A stretch of 64,000 nucleotides of DNA from Serratia fonticola (GTDB lineage Bacteria; Pseudomonadota; Gammaproteobacteria; Enterobacterales; Enterobacteriaceae): positions 1,364,001-1,428,000 of the forward strand of contig NZ_VFMK01000001.1 of the NCBI RefSeq assembly GCF_006715025.1, in the 5' to 3' direction. The position numbers were made by a program, and so were the translations under genes. A model generated the notes under the pieces. That model did not search any database and was not told the origin of the DNA. It saw only the letters and a list, made by a program, of their open reading frames with translations. How positions within the stretch are numbered: position 1 is the first letter of the stretch; each line of letters starts with the position of its first letter. Shown here in pieces: positions 17,119 through 26,464 of this stretch.

Positions 17119-17655
17119 ATGAAGCACACTGTAGAAGTAATGATTTCCGAGCAGGAAGTTAAGACCCGTATCGCCGAGCTTGGCCGCCAGATCACCGAAC
17201 ATTACCGCGACAGCGGCAGTGATATGGTGTTGGTCGGGCTGCTGCGTGGATCTTTCATGTTTATGGCCGATTTGTGCCGCACCATTGAAGTGTCGCATGA
17301 AGTAGACTTTATGACGGCTTCCAGCTACGGCAGCGGTATGTCTACCACCCGTGATGTGAAGATCCTCAAAGATCTGGATGAAGATATCCGTGGGAAAGAC
17401 GTGTTGATCGTTGAAGACATCATCGATTCCGGTAACACCTTGAATAAGGTGCGTGAGATCCTGGCACTGCGTGGGCCGAAATCCCTGGCGATTTGTACGC
17501 TGTTGGATAAACCTGAGCGCCGTGAAGTGGACGTCCCGGTGGAATACGTCGGATTCTCAATCCCGGACGAATTCGTGGTGGGCTATGGTATCGATTATGC
17601 TCAGCGCTATCGCCATCTGCCTTACATCGGCAAAGTCGTGTTGTTGGACGACTAA
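17119..17655 (+). CDS. hpt: Hypoxanthine phosphoribosyltransferase Hpt
   Basis: Hpt salvages hypoxanthine (and guanine less well) to nucleotides using PRPP. The 178-residue sequence is almost that of E. coli Hpt, with the PRPP-binding motif VLIVEDIIDSGNTL (about residues 97-110) and the flexible-loop SSYGSGMSTT. The start MKHTVEVM at 17119 matches E. coli; the open frame runs further upstream into the repeat element and should not be used. Confidence 0.97.
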   Translation: MKHTVEVMISEQEVKTRIAELGRQITEHYRDSGSDMVLVGLLRGSFMFMADLCRTIEVSHEVDFMTASSYGSGMSTTRDVKILKDLDEDIRGKDVLIVEDIIDSGNTLNKVREILALRGPKSLAICTLLDKPERREVDVPVEYVGFSIPDEFVVGYGIDYAQRYRHLPYIGKVVLLDD

Positions 17656-17694
17656 GCCGCATGGGGTTCAGCCTTGCTGGACCCCGATAAGGTG

Positions 17695-18354
17695 CTAGAA
17701 AGACTCTTTTTCCTGTTTAAGTTTGGCGATCGCTTTGCGGTAACCCATTTCCAGACTTTCACGGCTGGTGGCTGCTACTTCCAGATCGTGTAAACGTCCA
17801 TCCTGGATCCCGTATACCCAGCCGTGGATCATCACTTTCTGCCCGCGTTTCCAGGCGGATTGCATGATGGTGGAATGGCCCAGGTTGTAAACCTGTTCAA
17901 TCACATTGATCTCACAGAGCACATCCAGCCGTTGTTCCGGTTCCAGTTCTCCCAGCAGCGAGCTGTGTTTGTACCACAGATCGCGAATGTGCAGCAGCCA
18001 GTTGTTGATCAGCCCCAACTCCGGGTTTTCTACTGCTGCTTCTACACCACCGCAACCTAGGTGGCCACAGATGATGATATGCTCAACTTCCAGCACGTCG
18101 ACGGCATATTGCACCACGGACAGGCAGTTCAGATCGGTATGGATCACCAGGTTTGCCACGTTGCGATGAACGAACAGTTCACCCGGTTCAAGCCCGGTCA
18201 GGCGTTCGGCGGGGACTCGGCTGTCAGAGCAGCCTATCCATAAGAAGCGTGGTTTTTGTGCTTGAGCTAAACGTTCAAAAAAGCCGGGATCTTCCTGGTT
18301 GATATTCGCCGACCAAGCTTGGTTATTGGCGATAAGCCTTTCTATTTCTTTCAT
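17695..18354 (-). CDS. can: Beta-class carbonic anhydrase Can
   Basis: Can interconverts CO2 and bicarbonate in the cytoplasm, supplying bicarbonate for biosynthesis. The 219-residue protein has the zinc ligands of beta-class enzymes in WIGCSDSRVPAE and IICGHLGCGG, and the rest matches E. coli Can closely. The ATG at 18354 gives the E. coli-like start (MKEIERL); an ATG three codons earlier (18363) is possible. It is divergent from yadG, as in E. coli. Confidence 0.95.
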   Translation of the reverse strand: MKEIERLIANNQAWSANINQEDPGFFERLAQAQKPRFLWIGCSDSRVPAERLTGLEPGELFVHRNVANLVIHTDLNCLSVVQYAVDVLEVEHIIICGHLGCGGVEAAVENPELGLINNWLLHIRDLWYKHSSLLGELEPEQRLDVLCEINVIEQVYNLGHSTIMQSAWKRGQKVMIHGWVYGIQDGRLHDLEVAATSRESLEMGYRKAIAKLKQEKESF

Positions 18355-18443
18355 GGCAGTCATTGGCCTGTAACGAACGGATTGCGTTGATGTAATATAT
18401 GGCAAGCGTCACAATTTGGAAATCGGAACCGTGAATCAAATGG

Positions 18444-18500
18444 TTATCCTGAGTATTTCACGTTGCAGCGTTGTTGACTGCGCTTGAAGGACGACGGTGA
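18444..18500. repeat. Short degenerate copy of the dispersed repeat
   Basis: The stretch contains TATTTCACGTTGCAGCGTTGTTGACTGC and then CTTGAAGGACGACGG, which resemble the left arm and the alternative right arm (CTTGAAAGTGACGGGTATA at 31.75 kb) of the family. The terminal GGGTATA is not preserved. It lies in the can-yadG divergent gap. Confidence 0.5.
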
Positions 18501-18599
18501 TTTGCGCACGGATTCGACTCAGTCATTGGGCTGTTGATGATAAACTGCCTTGTAACCAAGCAACGCAGCATACTCCATCACAAGGTACTCTCATCGCTT

Positions 18600-19523
18600 A
18601 TGAATTATGCACTGGAAATAGCGCAGTTGACGAAAACCTACGCCGGTGGCGTAAAGGCACTGCGCGGCATCGACCTGAACGTTGAAGCGGGGGATTTTTA
18701 TGCTCTGCTGGGACCAAACGGTGCCGGGAAATCAACCACTATCGGTATTATCAGTTCACTGGTCAACAAGACCTCAGGCCTTGTGCGGGTGTTTGGCTAT
18801 GATATCGATAAGGATATCGTCAACGCCAAGCGTCAACTTGGGCTGGTGCCGCAGGAGTTTAACTTCAACCCGTTTGAAACCGTCATGCAGATTGTGGTCA
18901 ATCAGGCCGGTTACTATGGTGTTGAGCGCCGTGAAGCGCAGGCTCGTGCTGAAAAGTACCTTAGCCAACTCGATCTCTGGGGCAAGCGCAATGAACGGGC
19001 GCGTATGCTTTCCGGCGGGATGAAGCGCCGTCTGATGATTGCCCGTGCCTTGATGCATCAACCCAAGTTGCTGATCCTCGATGAACCGACCGCCGGGGTG
19101 GATATTGAGCTGCGCCGCTCGATGTGGGGATTCCTCAAAGAATTGAACGCCCAAGGTACCACCATCATTCTGACGACCCACTATCTGGAAGAGGCGGAAA
19201 TGCTGTGCCGCAATATCGGCATTATTCAGCACGGTGAACTGGTAGAGAACACCTCAATGAAGGAATTACTGGCGAAGCTGAAGTCAGAAACCTTCATTCT
19301 CGATCTGGCCGCCAAAAGTCCGTTGCCAAAGCTGGAAGGGTATCACAGCCGTTTGACCGATACTTCCACGCTGGAAGTGGAAGTGATGCGTGAACAAGGC
19401 CTGAATGGCCTGTTCACACAACTGAGTGCGCAGGGGATCCAGGTCCAGAGCATGCGTAACAAGGCTAACCGGCTGGAAGAGCTGTTTGTCAATCTGGTAA
19501 ACGGCGATGGAGATAAAGCATGA
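18600..19523 (+). CDS. yadG: ABC transporter ATP-binding protein YadG
   Basis: The 307-residue ATPase has Walker A GPNGAGKST, signature LSGGMKRR, Walker B LLILDEPTAGVD and an H-loop TTHYLEEAEM, and matches E. coli YadG through its length. With YadH it forms an ABC-2 type exporter whose substrate is unknown. The ATG at 18600 gives the E. coli length; the open frame begins at 18534. The stop overlaps the yadH start. Confidence 0.95.
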   Translation: MNYALEIAQLTKTYAGGVKALRGIDLNVEAGDFYALLGPNGAGKSTTIGIISSLVNKTSGLVRVFGYDIDKDIVNAKRQLGLVPQEFNFNPFETVMQIVVNQAGYYGVERREAQARAEKYLSQLDLWGKRNERARMLSGGMKRRLMIARALMHQPKLLILDEPTAGVDIELRRSMWGFLKELNAQGTTIILTTHYLEEAEMLCRNIGIIQHGELVENTSMKELLAKLKSETFILDLAAKSPLPKLEGYHSRLTDTSTLEVEVMREQGLNGLFTQLSAQGIQVQSMRNKANRLEELFVNLVNGDGDKA

Positions 19524-20290
19524 TGCATTTGTATTGGGTGGCCTTGAAGAGCATCTGGGCCAAAGAGATTAACCGTTTTGCCCGCATCTGGATCCAGACG
19601 CTGGTGCCACCGGTAATCACCATGACCTTGTATTTCATCATTTTTGGCAACCTGATTGGTTCGCGCATTGGTGAGATGCACGGTTTTGACTATATGCAGT
19701 TTATCGTTCCTGGCTTGATCATGATGGCGGTGATCACCAACTCTTATGCCAACGTAGCGGCTTCCTTCTTCAGCGCCAAATTCCAGCGCAATATTGAAGA
19801 GTTGCTGGTGGCGCCAGTACCCACCCATGTGGTGATTGCTGGCTATGTGGGGGGCGGCGTGGCGCGTGGTATCTGTGTCGGTATTCTGGTTACGGTTATC
19901 TCATTGTTCTTCGTCCCGCTGCAGGTTCATGCCTGGTGGGTCATTGCGGTGACATTGCTGCTGACGGCAATCCTGTTCTCGCTCGGGGGGCTGCTCAATG
20001 CGGTGTTTGCCACGACTTTCGACGATATCAGCCTGATCCCGACCTTTGTGTTGACGCCGTTGACCTATCTGGGTGGGGTCTTCTACTCGCTGACGTTGCT
20101 CCCCCCATTCTGGCAGGCGGTGTCCAAACTGAACCCCATCGTGTATATGATCAGTGGCTTCCGCTACGGTTTTCTCGGCATCAGCGATGTACCATTGGCG
20201 TTGACCATGGCGGTATTGGTCGCCTTTATCGTGGTGTTCTACGGTTTGGCCTGGTATCTGATCGAACGTGGTCGTGGCCTGCGTAGTTAA
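19520..20290 (+). CDS. yadH: ABC-2 type transporter permease YadH
   Basis: This 256-residue inner-membrane protein has six predicted membrane segments and is nearly identical in pattern to E. coli YadH (MMHLYWVALKSIWAKE; PGLIMMAVITNSYANV). It pairs with YadG, with which it shares an ATGA overlap. The substrate is not known. A weak hairpin near 20297-20328 may end the transcript. Confidence 0.95.
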   Translation: MMHLYWVALKSIWAKEINRFARIWIQTLVPPVITMTLYFIIFGNLIGSRIGEMHGFDYMQFIVPGLIMMAVITNSYANVAASFFSAKFQRNIEELLVAPVPTHVVIAGYVGGGVARGICVGILVTVISLFFVPLQVHAWWVIAVTLLLTAILFSLGGLLNAVFATTFDDISLIPTFVLTPLTYLGGVFYSLTLLPPFWQAVSKLNPIVYMISGFRYGFLGISDVPLALTMAVLVAFIVVFYGLAWYLIERGRGLRS

Positions 20291-20510
20291 TAGTCGTACC
20301 CCTTTCTATGACAGGAGAGGGGGTTTATTGATATCTGCCATATCCGCGTCTTTAGAGCTGCTGTGCTATTACCCGCAGCTTTAAAGATGCCCTCTAAAAA
20401 TCTATGGAATAGCGGCGATAACCCCTTTATCTTCACGATTTAAATCGTGTTATGCTGGCGCTCCACATTTTCTTCATTTTTTCATTACGTACTCTTAAGC
20501 AGAATAAATC

Positions 20511-21803
20511 ATGCAGCCTCAACACAAGATAGCGGCAGGGCTTCTCGGCATTTTGATGTTTTTGCTGGTACCCGCGTCGCAGGCGGATCTCCTGTCAGAA
20601 GACAGCGCTGTCAAAGCCGAATACATGGAAGCGCAGCGTAACAGCGAAATTTATTCGCTGATTGGTGAACATGTCATTCCGGTAGGAGAAGTAAAGCGGG
20701 GGCAACTGATTCAGGTGTTCCCGGCAGATGCGGAATACTATGAGTTTAAATTTGGCCACGGTACTGGCTTTATTGATAAAGACGATGTCCGCGCCATCAG
20801 CAAGTCTCGCAAGGTGAAGGACGATTTGGGGGAACTGAACAAACCGCTGACCAATCAGAACCTGGTCACCCAGCGCTCCATCAACGTTTACACCGCTGCC
20901 GACAATAAAAGCGAAGTCTTTGGCGTGTTGGAAGAGAATCTACGCTATCCGATTGTGGGTAAATTGAAAGACCGGCTGAATAACACCTGGTATGAAGTCA
21001 ACATTGGTGAGCGTCTGGGATTTGTCAGCGGGCTGGATTGCGAGATCGATAACGGGATACCGGTGCTGACGTACCATCATCTGCTGAAGAACGAAGAAAA
21101 TAAGCGTTTTCGTAATACCTCAACTACGACCTCCGACGTGGCTTTCAGCAACCAGATGACCTACCTGAAACAGACGGGGTATGACACGATCTCGATGTAT
21201 CAGCTGGAAGCCTATCTGAACAATCAGATTAACCTGCCGGGGAAAGTGGTGGTGCTGACTTTTGATGATGGGCTTAAATCGGTCTACCGCTATGCTTATC
21301 CGGTGCTTAAAACCTATGGTTTTCGCGCCACGGCGTTTATCATTTCTTCACGTATCAAACGTCATCCGCAGAAATGGAACCCGGATTCGCTGCAGTTTAT
21401 GAGTATTTCTGAGCTGAAAAGCATCCAGGATGTGTTTGATATTCAATCTCACACTCACTTCCTGCATCGTACCGATGCCAACCGCCAGCCGATCCTGCTC
21501 AGCCGCTCACTGCATAATATCGAATTTGATTTTGAGCACTCCAGACGGGCGCTGGAACAGTTTAATCCGCATGTGCTGTACCTTTCCTATCCCTTCGGTG
21601 GTTATAACCAGAATGCGATCCAGGCGGCCAAAGATGCCGGGTTCCATATGGCGGTCACCACGGTGCAGGGTAAAGTCAAGCCGGGGGATAATCCGTATAC
21701 CTTGAAACGGCTGTATATCCTGCGCACCGATTCCATTCCCACCATGGCGGAGCGGATAGCCAACAAGCCTGGTGCGTTGTCGGGTGTGACGGTAACAGAA
21801 TAG
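20511..21803 (+). CDS. yadE: Polysaccharide deacetylase YadE
   Basis: The 430-residue exported protein has a signal peptide (residues 1-25), an SH3-like region (about 30-180) and a NodB-type carbohydrate esterase 4 domain. The domain contains VVVLTFDDGLKSVYRYAYP (metal-binding aspartates) and IQSHTHFLHR (histidines). It should remove acetyl groups from a cell-wall or extracellular glycan; the substrate is not established for E. coli YadE. It keeps the E. coli position between yadH and panD. Convergent with panD. Confidence 0.9.
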   Translation: MQPQHKIAAGLLGILMFLLVPASQADLLSEDSAVKAEYMEAQRNSEIYSLIGEHVIPVGEVKRGQLIQVFPADAEYYEFKFGHGTGFIDKDDVRAISKSRKVKDDLGELNKPLTNQNLVTQRSINVYTAADNKSEVFGVLEENLRYPIVGKLKDRLNNTWYEVNIGERLGFVSGLDCEIDNGIPVLTYHHLLKNEENKRFRNTSTTTSDVAFSNQMTYLKQTGYDTISMYQLEAYLNNQINLPGKVVVLTFDDGLKSVYRYAYPVLKTYGFRATAFIISSRIKRHPQKWNPDSLQFMSISELKSIQDVFDIQSHTHFLHRTDANRQPILLSRSLHNIEFDFEHSRRALEQFNPHVLYLSYPFGGYNQNAIQAAKDAGFHMAVTTVQGKVKPGDNPYTLKRLYILRTDSIPTMAERIANKPGALSGVTVTE

Positions 21804-21836
21804 AGAGGAGACGGGCGCTGAAGACGTAATGCTTGT

Positions 21837-22000
21837 CAGCCAAGGCTCTCAATCCCCCCCTCACGCCAACCCTCTCCCACGCTACAGACCAGGGATCTTA
21901 TGGGCACGTGTCTGGGGGAGAGGGAGTCAGTTCAGCGCTGCGGTCAGGTTCAGGCGTTAGCCTGTGGCACATTCAGTCCCCTCTCCCTTTGGGAGAGGGG
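21837..22000. repeat. G+C-rich hairpins between yadE and panD
   Basis: The convergent gap contains two nested inverted repeats built from CCCTCTCCC/GGGAGAGGG. The second is a perfect 10-bp stem with a 3-base loop (21978-21987 and 21991-22000). The wording CCCTCTCCCTTTGGGAGAGGG is common between enterobacterial genes. It may act as a bidirectional transcription end or 3' stabiliser, although no long T run follows on either strand. Confidence 0.6.
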
Positions 22001-22008
22001 GAGGGGCA

Positions 22009-22389
22009 TCAGGCAACCTGAACGGGAACGGCTTTCGCCTTGCGTTGCAGATGGTTGTCACCTTCGAAGTAGGCGACTTTAGGATGGAGCTGACGGGCAT
22101 CGGCGTCGCTCATCTGCACATAAGAACAGATGATCAGTTTGTCGCCAACGCAGGCACAGCGGGCTGCCGCCCCATTGACCGAGATAATGCGCGAACCGCG
22201 TTCAGCGGCGATGGCATAGGTGGAGAAACGCTGGCCGTTGTCAACGTTATAGATATCGATCGCTTCATATTCCAGGATCCCGGCCGCTTCCAGAAAATCC
22301 TGATCAATGGCGCAGGAACCTTCGTAATGCAAGTCAGCCTGAGTCACTTTTACCCGATGCAGCTTGCCTTGCAACATAGTACGTATCAT
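22009..22389 (-). CDS. panD: Aspartate 1-decarboxylase PanD
   Basis: PanD makes beta-alanine from aspartate for pantothenate. The 126-residue proenzyme has the self-cleavage site Gly24-Ser25 (YEGSCAID) that forms the pyruvoyl group, and the length of E. coli PanD. The start at 22389 (MIRTMLQGKLHRVKVT) is the E. coli start; the longer open frame to 22518 is not supported. It follows panC and panB on the same strand, giving the whole pantoate/beta-alanine branch. Confidence 0.96.
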   Translation of the reverse strand: MIRTMLQGKLHRVKVTQADLHYEGSCAIDQDFLEAAGILEYEAIDIYNVDNGQRFSTYAIAAERGSRIISVNGAAARCACVGDKLIICSYVQMSDADARQLHPKVAYFEGDNHLQRKAKAVPVQVA

Positions 22390-22526
22390 AGCGTTACCTA
22401 ACTGAATATCGGCCTTTTCAGGCAGCTGAAGTTGAACTGCTTCCTTGCAATATTTATCGTCACCGATAAACCCGATCAGTCTATCGCCAACCGGGTAAAA
22501 ACGGCAACAACTGTACAAAAAATAAA

Positions 22527-23381
22527 CTATTGAGTCAAATCAACCTGTTGGTTATCGATCAGACGGGCTTTACCCAACCAGGCGGCCATCAGCACCACGG
22601 CTCGTCGGCTTTCGATACCCAGCGGCTGCAACGTCTCTGCATCGCGGATAAACAGTTCATCCGGGGTAAAGCCTGCGGCTTTTAGCTTCTCGGCGGTTTG
22701 TGCCAACATCTCATCGACGTGGCGTTCCCCATTACTGAGCTGTACGGCCAATTCATTCATAATCTTGCTTAACCGAGGCGCTATCTTGCGTTCTTCGGCG
22801 GTGAGGTAACCATTGCGTGAGCTAAGTGCCAGCCCATCTTTGGCCCGTACGGTGGGGACACCAACAATTTCGATGTCATACCCCATATCGGCGACCATCT
22901 TGCGGATGAGCGCCAACTGCTGGTAATCCTTCTCACCAAAGCAGGCCAGATCGGGTTGAACCAGATTAAACAACTTACTGACGATAGTGGAAACCCCGCG
23001 GAAGTGCCCTGGGCGACTGGCCCCCTCCAGCATGGTTGATATACCAGGAACATCGACGCTGGTCTGCTCTTCCAATCCTTTGGGATAAACTTCGGCAGGG
23101 GCCGGCGCAAAGATCAGATCGACATTACGGCGGTTCAACTTTTCACAGTCTTCCTGTAGCGTGCGCGGGTAGCGAGCCAGGTCGTCCGGGCGTTCGAATT
23201 GCATCGGGTTAACGAAAATGCTCACTACCACCACATCGGCACGGGCGCGCGCTTCTTCGACCAGCGTCATATGACCCTCATGCAGATTGCCCATGGTGGG
23301 CACCAGTGCGATGCGCTTGCCGTCTTGCCGCCAGCGGCGGATTTGTTGGCGCAGCAGTGGCAGGGTTTCAATAATTACCAT
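22527..23381 (-). CDS. panC: Pantothenate synthetase PanC
   Basis: PanC joins pantoate and beta-alanine using ATP. The 284-residue protein has the HIGH-like motif PTMGNLHEGHMTLV (about residues 28-41), FGEKDYQQL and the SSRN-containing loop (LSSRNGYL). Length matches E. coli (283). It lies between panD (137 bases downstream) and panB (93 bases upstream), in the E. coli order. Confidence 0.96.
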   Translation of the reverse strand: MVIIETLPLLRQQIRRWRQDGKRIALVPTMGNLHEGHMTLVEEARARADVVVVSIFVNPMQFERPDDLARYPRTLQEDCEKLNRRNVDLIFAPAPAEVYPKGLEEQTSVDVPGISTMLEGASRPGHFRGVSTIVSKLFNLVQPDLACFGEKDYQQLALIRKMVADMGYDIEIVGVPTVRAKDGLALSSRNGYLTAEERKIAPRLSKIMNELAVQLSNGERHVDEMLAQTAEKLKAAGFTPDELFIRDAETLQPLGIESRRAVVLMAAWLGKARLIDNQQVDLTQ

Positions 23382-23474
23382 TCCATAACTCCTTGATGTC
23401 CCATTATTTTTCAGATGAAAGCCAGAAATTTATGGGATGAATTATTTTATTGATTCTTTTTTACCATCAATGAC

Positions 23475-24269
23475 TCAGCTGAACGAGTGTTCTTCATCAG
23501 GATAGAGGCCTTGTTCGACTTCCCGGATATACAGCTGTACGGCACTGCGGATATCGCCACTCTGTGCCAAAAAGTTCTTGGCAAATTTGGGGGTATGACC
23601 ACCGGTGATCCCTAAAGCATCGTGCATCACCAGTATCTGACCATCGGTAGCGTTACCGGCCCCGATGCCGATCACCGGGATCGACAACGCCTCAGTGACC
23701 TTGCGGGCTAACTCGGTCGGTACGCACTCCAGTACCAGCAGTTGCATACCTGCCAGTTCCAGGTTCTTGGCATCTTCCAGCAGTTGCTTGGCCGCCAGTT
23801 CATCGCGTCCTTGCACCTTATAGCCACCGAATACGTTGACGGATTGTGGTGTGAGACCCAGATGGCCACAAACCGGCACGGCACGTTCTGTGAGCATTTT
23901 CACCGTGTCATACAGCCAACTGCCACCTTCCAGTTTGACCATGTTCGCGCCGGCACGCATCAGCTCAGCTGCGCTCTGGCAGGCTTGTTCGGGGGTGGCA
24001 TAGCTCATGAAGGGCAGGTCAGCTAACAACAGGCAGGCTGGTGCGCCACGGCGCACTGCGCGGGTATGATAGGCCACGTCGGCAACGGTGACGGGTAGCG
24101 TTGAGTCGTGCCCTTGCAGTGTCATTCCCAGCGAGTCACCGACCAGCAGTACTTTAATGCCTTGCTCTTCAAACAACTGCGCAAAGCTGGCATCGTAAGC
24201 GGTGATGGTAGCAAACTTGCGTTGCTCCTGTTTCCACTGGCGTAAATGGCTGATGGTGGTGGGTTTCAT
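23475..24269 (-). CDS. panB: 3-methyl-2-oxobutanoate hydroxymethyltransferase PanB
   Basis: PanB adds a hydroxymethyl group from methylene-tetrahydrofolate to 2-oxoisovalerate, giving ketopantoate. The 264-residue barrel enzyme has VGDSLGMTLQGHDSTLPV with the magnesium-binding aspartates and KLEGG, and the same length as E. coli PanB. The start at 24269 (MKPTTISHL) has an AGGAG-type site; the frame opens further upstream to 24332. Confidence 0.96.
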   Translation of the reverse strand: MKPTTISHLRQWKQEQRKFATITAYDASFAQLFEEQGIKVLLVGDSLGMTLQGHDSTLPVTVADVAYHTRAVRRGAPACLLLADLPFMSYATPEQACQSAAELMRAGANMVKLEGGSWLYDTVKMLTERAVPVCGHLGLTPQSVNVFGGYKVQGRDELAAKQLLEDAKNLELAGMQLLVLECVPTELARKVTEALSIPVIGIGAGNATDGQILVMHDALGITGGHTPKFAKNFLAQSGDIRSAVQLYIREVEQGLYPDEEHSFS

Positions 24270-24374
24270 CACAACCTCTCCTGAATATAGCCGCGCAGCC
24301 TGTGGCTGCGGTACGGGGTAAAGTGCTGTCATTCTACTGTAACCCTTCCGGGGTGGGTAGCACCGATCATGATG

Positions 24375-24391
24375 GTTAAGATGTTCTTAAG
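24375..24391 (+). promoter_or_regulatory. QseB/PmrA-type direct-repeat site upstream of qseB
   Basis: Two half-sites, GTTAAG and CTTAAG, are separated by five bases (ATGTT). This matches the CTTAAG-N5-CTTAAG form bound by PmrA and QseB type regulators. It lies 44 bases before the qseB start, so autoregulation is likely but inferred. Confidence 0.65.
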
Positions 24392-24434
24392 AACCCTGTG
24401 ATGTAATGGAGAGTCAAGGCTCGGAGGTGGATGT

Positions 24435-25097
24435 ATGAGAATTCTGTTGATTGAAGATGACAAGCTGATCGGTGACGGTATCAAGGCCGGATTGACCAAG
24501 TTGGGGTTCAACCTCGACTGGTTTACCGATGGTGTCATCGGCAAGAACGCACTGGAAAGCGCGCCTTATGATGCAGTGATCCTCGATCTCAGTCTGCCGG
24601 GGTTAGATGGGCTCGATCTGCTGCGCCAGTGGCGTCAGGCCGGACAGGATGTGCCGGTACTGATCCTCACCGCGCGTGATGCGTTGGAGCAGCGTGTCAG
24701 CGGGTTGCAGAGCGGGGCAGATGACTACCTGTGCAAACCTTTCGCACTGACAGAGGTTGCGGCACGCCTGCAAGCGTTGATCCGCCGTCGTTATGGTCAA
24801 CTGACCCCTCAATTGGTGCACGGTAATGTCGTGTTTGATGCCGCATCACGCAGTGTGAGCTGCAATGGCGAGCCCGTCACGCTGACCCCGCGTGAGTTGG
24901 CGGTATTAGAACTGTTTCTGCATAGCAAAGGCCGGGTATTGGCGCGGTCAGTACTTCAGGAAAAACTCTATACCTGGGATGATGAAGTGAGCAGTAACAC
25001 AGTTGAAGTGCATATCCATCATTTGCGCCGCAAACTGGGCAGTGGTTTTATCCGCACGGTACATGGGGTGGGTTACACATTGGGAGATGAACCGTGA
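24435..25097 (+). CDS. qseB: Response regulator QseB (OmpR family)
   Basis: This 220-residue response regulator has a receiver domain (acidic pair Glu-Asp-Asp 7-9, phosphoacceptor Asp51 in VILDLSLPG, Lys in CKPFAL) and a C-terminal winged helix ending RRKLGSGFIRTVHGVGYTLG. The N terminus MRILLIEDDKLIGDGIKAGL fits QseB far better than PmrA. It overlaps qseC by 4 bases. In E. coli qseBC is elsewhere (near ygiW), so its place between panB and folK is different. Confidence 0.9.
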   Translation: MRILLIEDDKLIGDGIKAGLTKLGFNLDWFTDGVIGKNALESAPYDAVILDLSLPGLDGLDLLRQWRQAGQDVPVLILTARDALEQRVSGLQSGADDYLCKPFALTEVAARLQALIRRRYGQLTPQLVHGNVVFDAASRSVSCNGEPVTLTPRELAVLELFLHSKGRVLARSVLQEKLYTWDDEVSSNTVEVHIHHLRRKLGSGFIRTVHGVGYTLGDEP

Positions 25098-26452
25098 GGC
25101 GCTTGAGCTTACGTTTACGGTTGATACTGATCTTCAGCGTATTGGCTCTGCTTACCTGGTGTTTCGCCAGCGTGGTGGCGTGGACGATCACCCGCAACAC
25201 GATCAATGAAGTTTTTGATACTCAACAGATGCTGTTTGCCAAACGGTTGGCAACCACTAACCTGGGGGATCTGCTGGCCAATCAGGATGCGCGCAGCCTG
25301 CCAAAAACCAAGAAAATGCTGCATCACGGCAAGCGTGGCAAGCAGGATGATGACGCACTGGCGTTTGCTATCTTCTCCCGAGATGGCCGCATGTTGCTTA
25401 ACGATGGTGAAAACGGGGAAGACTTTCAGTTTGACGCCAAACAGAAAGGGTTTACCGACGGAAAACGTAAAGGTGACAGCGACAGTTGGCGATTACTGTG
25501 GCTGACCAGCCCCGATGGGCGCTATCGCATTGTTGTCGGCCAGGAGTGGGATTATCGTCATGATATGGCGTTGGGAATGGTGACCGGACAATGGGTGCCC
25601 TGGCTGGTGACGTTACCGATCCTGATGTTGCTGATTGCCTTGATGGTTGGGCGCGAACTCAGGCCGTTACGCGAGGTCGCCGCCGGTTTGCGACAGCGTG
25701 CGCCAGAAGACGCCACACCGCTTAATGCCCGGCAAGTACCTACCGAAGTCCGCCCGTTGGTGGATGCCCTCAATGCATTGTTTATACGTATCAATACCCT
25801 GTTGGTGCGTGAGCGGCGTTTTACCTCCGATGCCGCCCATGAGTTGCGTAGCCCATTGGCCGCGCTGCGGGTGCAGACCGAAGTCGTGCAACTGGCGGGT
25901 GATGACACGCAAATGCGGGAACATGCGGTGAGTAATCTGACGTTAGGCATCGACCGGGCCACGCGACTGGTGGATCAGCTGCTCACTTTGTCCCGGCTGG
26001 ATTCACTTTCCGATCTCAACGATCTGACCTCGGTTGATTGGTGCCAGTTGGTACCGATGACCTTGGCAGAATTGGATCGTCAGGCGCATAGGGCAGGCAT
26101 CCAACTGCGTTATGAACAACGAGGAATACCCGCACCACTTTTAGGACAACAGTTGCTGTTATCGCTGCTGGTGCGCAATCTGGTGGATAATGCAGTGCGT
26201 TACACGCCTGCAGGCGGTTCGGTGACGGTGACGCTTGCTCAAGGATACCTGAAGGTAGAAGACGACGGCCCTGGCGTTTCAGTGGCGCATCTGGCCAGGC
26301 TAGGGGAACGCTTTTATCGCCCACCGGGGCAAGAGCAGACCGGAAGCGGACTTGGGCTTTCCATTGTACAACGAATTGCCAGCTTGCACGGTTTACAGGT
26401 GCGCTTTGCCAATCGGCCTGAGGGGGGATTTACGGCGACGGTACAACTATAG
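25094..26452 (+). CDS. qseC: Sensor histidine kinase QseC
   Basis: The 452-residue membrane kinase has two membrane segments (about 12-33 and 165-187) around a periplasmic sensor, a HAMP-like region, an H box FTSDAAHELRSPLAALR with the phosphorylated histidine, and the N, G1 and G2 boxes (NLVDNAVRYTP, VEDDGPGV, GSGLGLSIVQR). It aligns well with E. coli QseC, including FDTQQMLFAKRL and YRIVVGQEWDYR. QseC has been linked to sensing of adrenergic signals and autoinducer-3; whether this holds here is unknown. It converges on folK with a 12-base gap. Confidence 0.9.
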   Translation: MRRLSLRLRLILIFSVLALLTWCFASVVAWTITRNTINEVFDTQQMLFAKRLATTNLGDLLANQDARSLPKTKKMLHHGKRGKQDDDALAFAIFSRDGRMLLNDGENGEDFQFDAKQKGFTDGKRKGDSDSWRLLWLTSPDGRYRIVVGQEWDYRHDMALGMVTGQWVPWLVTLPILMLLIALMVGRELRPLREVAAGLRQRAPEDATPLNARQVPTEVRPLVDALNALFIRINTLLVRERRFTSDAAHELRSPLAALRVQTEVVQLAGDDTQMREHAVSNLTLGIDRATRLVDQLLTLSRLDSLSDLNDLTSVDWCQLVPMTLAELDRQAHRAGIQLRYEQRGIPAPLLGQQLLLSLLVRNLVDNAVRYTPAGGSVTVTLAQGYLKVEDDGPGVSVAHLARLGERFYRPPGQEQTGSGLGLSIVQRIASLHGLQVRFANRPEGGFTATVQL

Positions 26453-26464
26453 GGACACCGTGCT

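Noticed and set aside
20335..20410. Possible further copy of the dispersed repeat after yadH
   Set aside because: Only TATCC..GTCTTTAGAGCTGC and a partial right arm are similar; too degenerate to count.
21833..22021. 62-codon frame in the yadE-panD gap
   Set aside because: It is made of the CCCTCTCCC/GGGAGAGGG hairpins and has no ribosome site.
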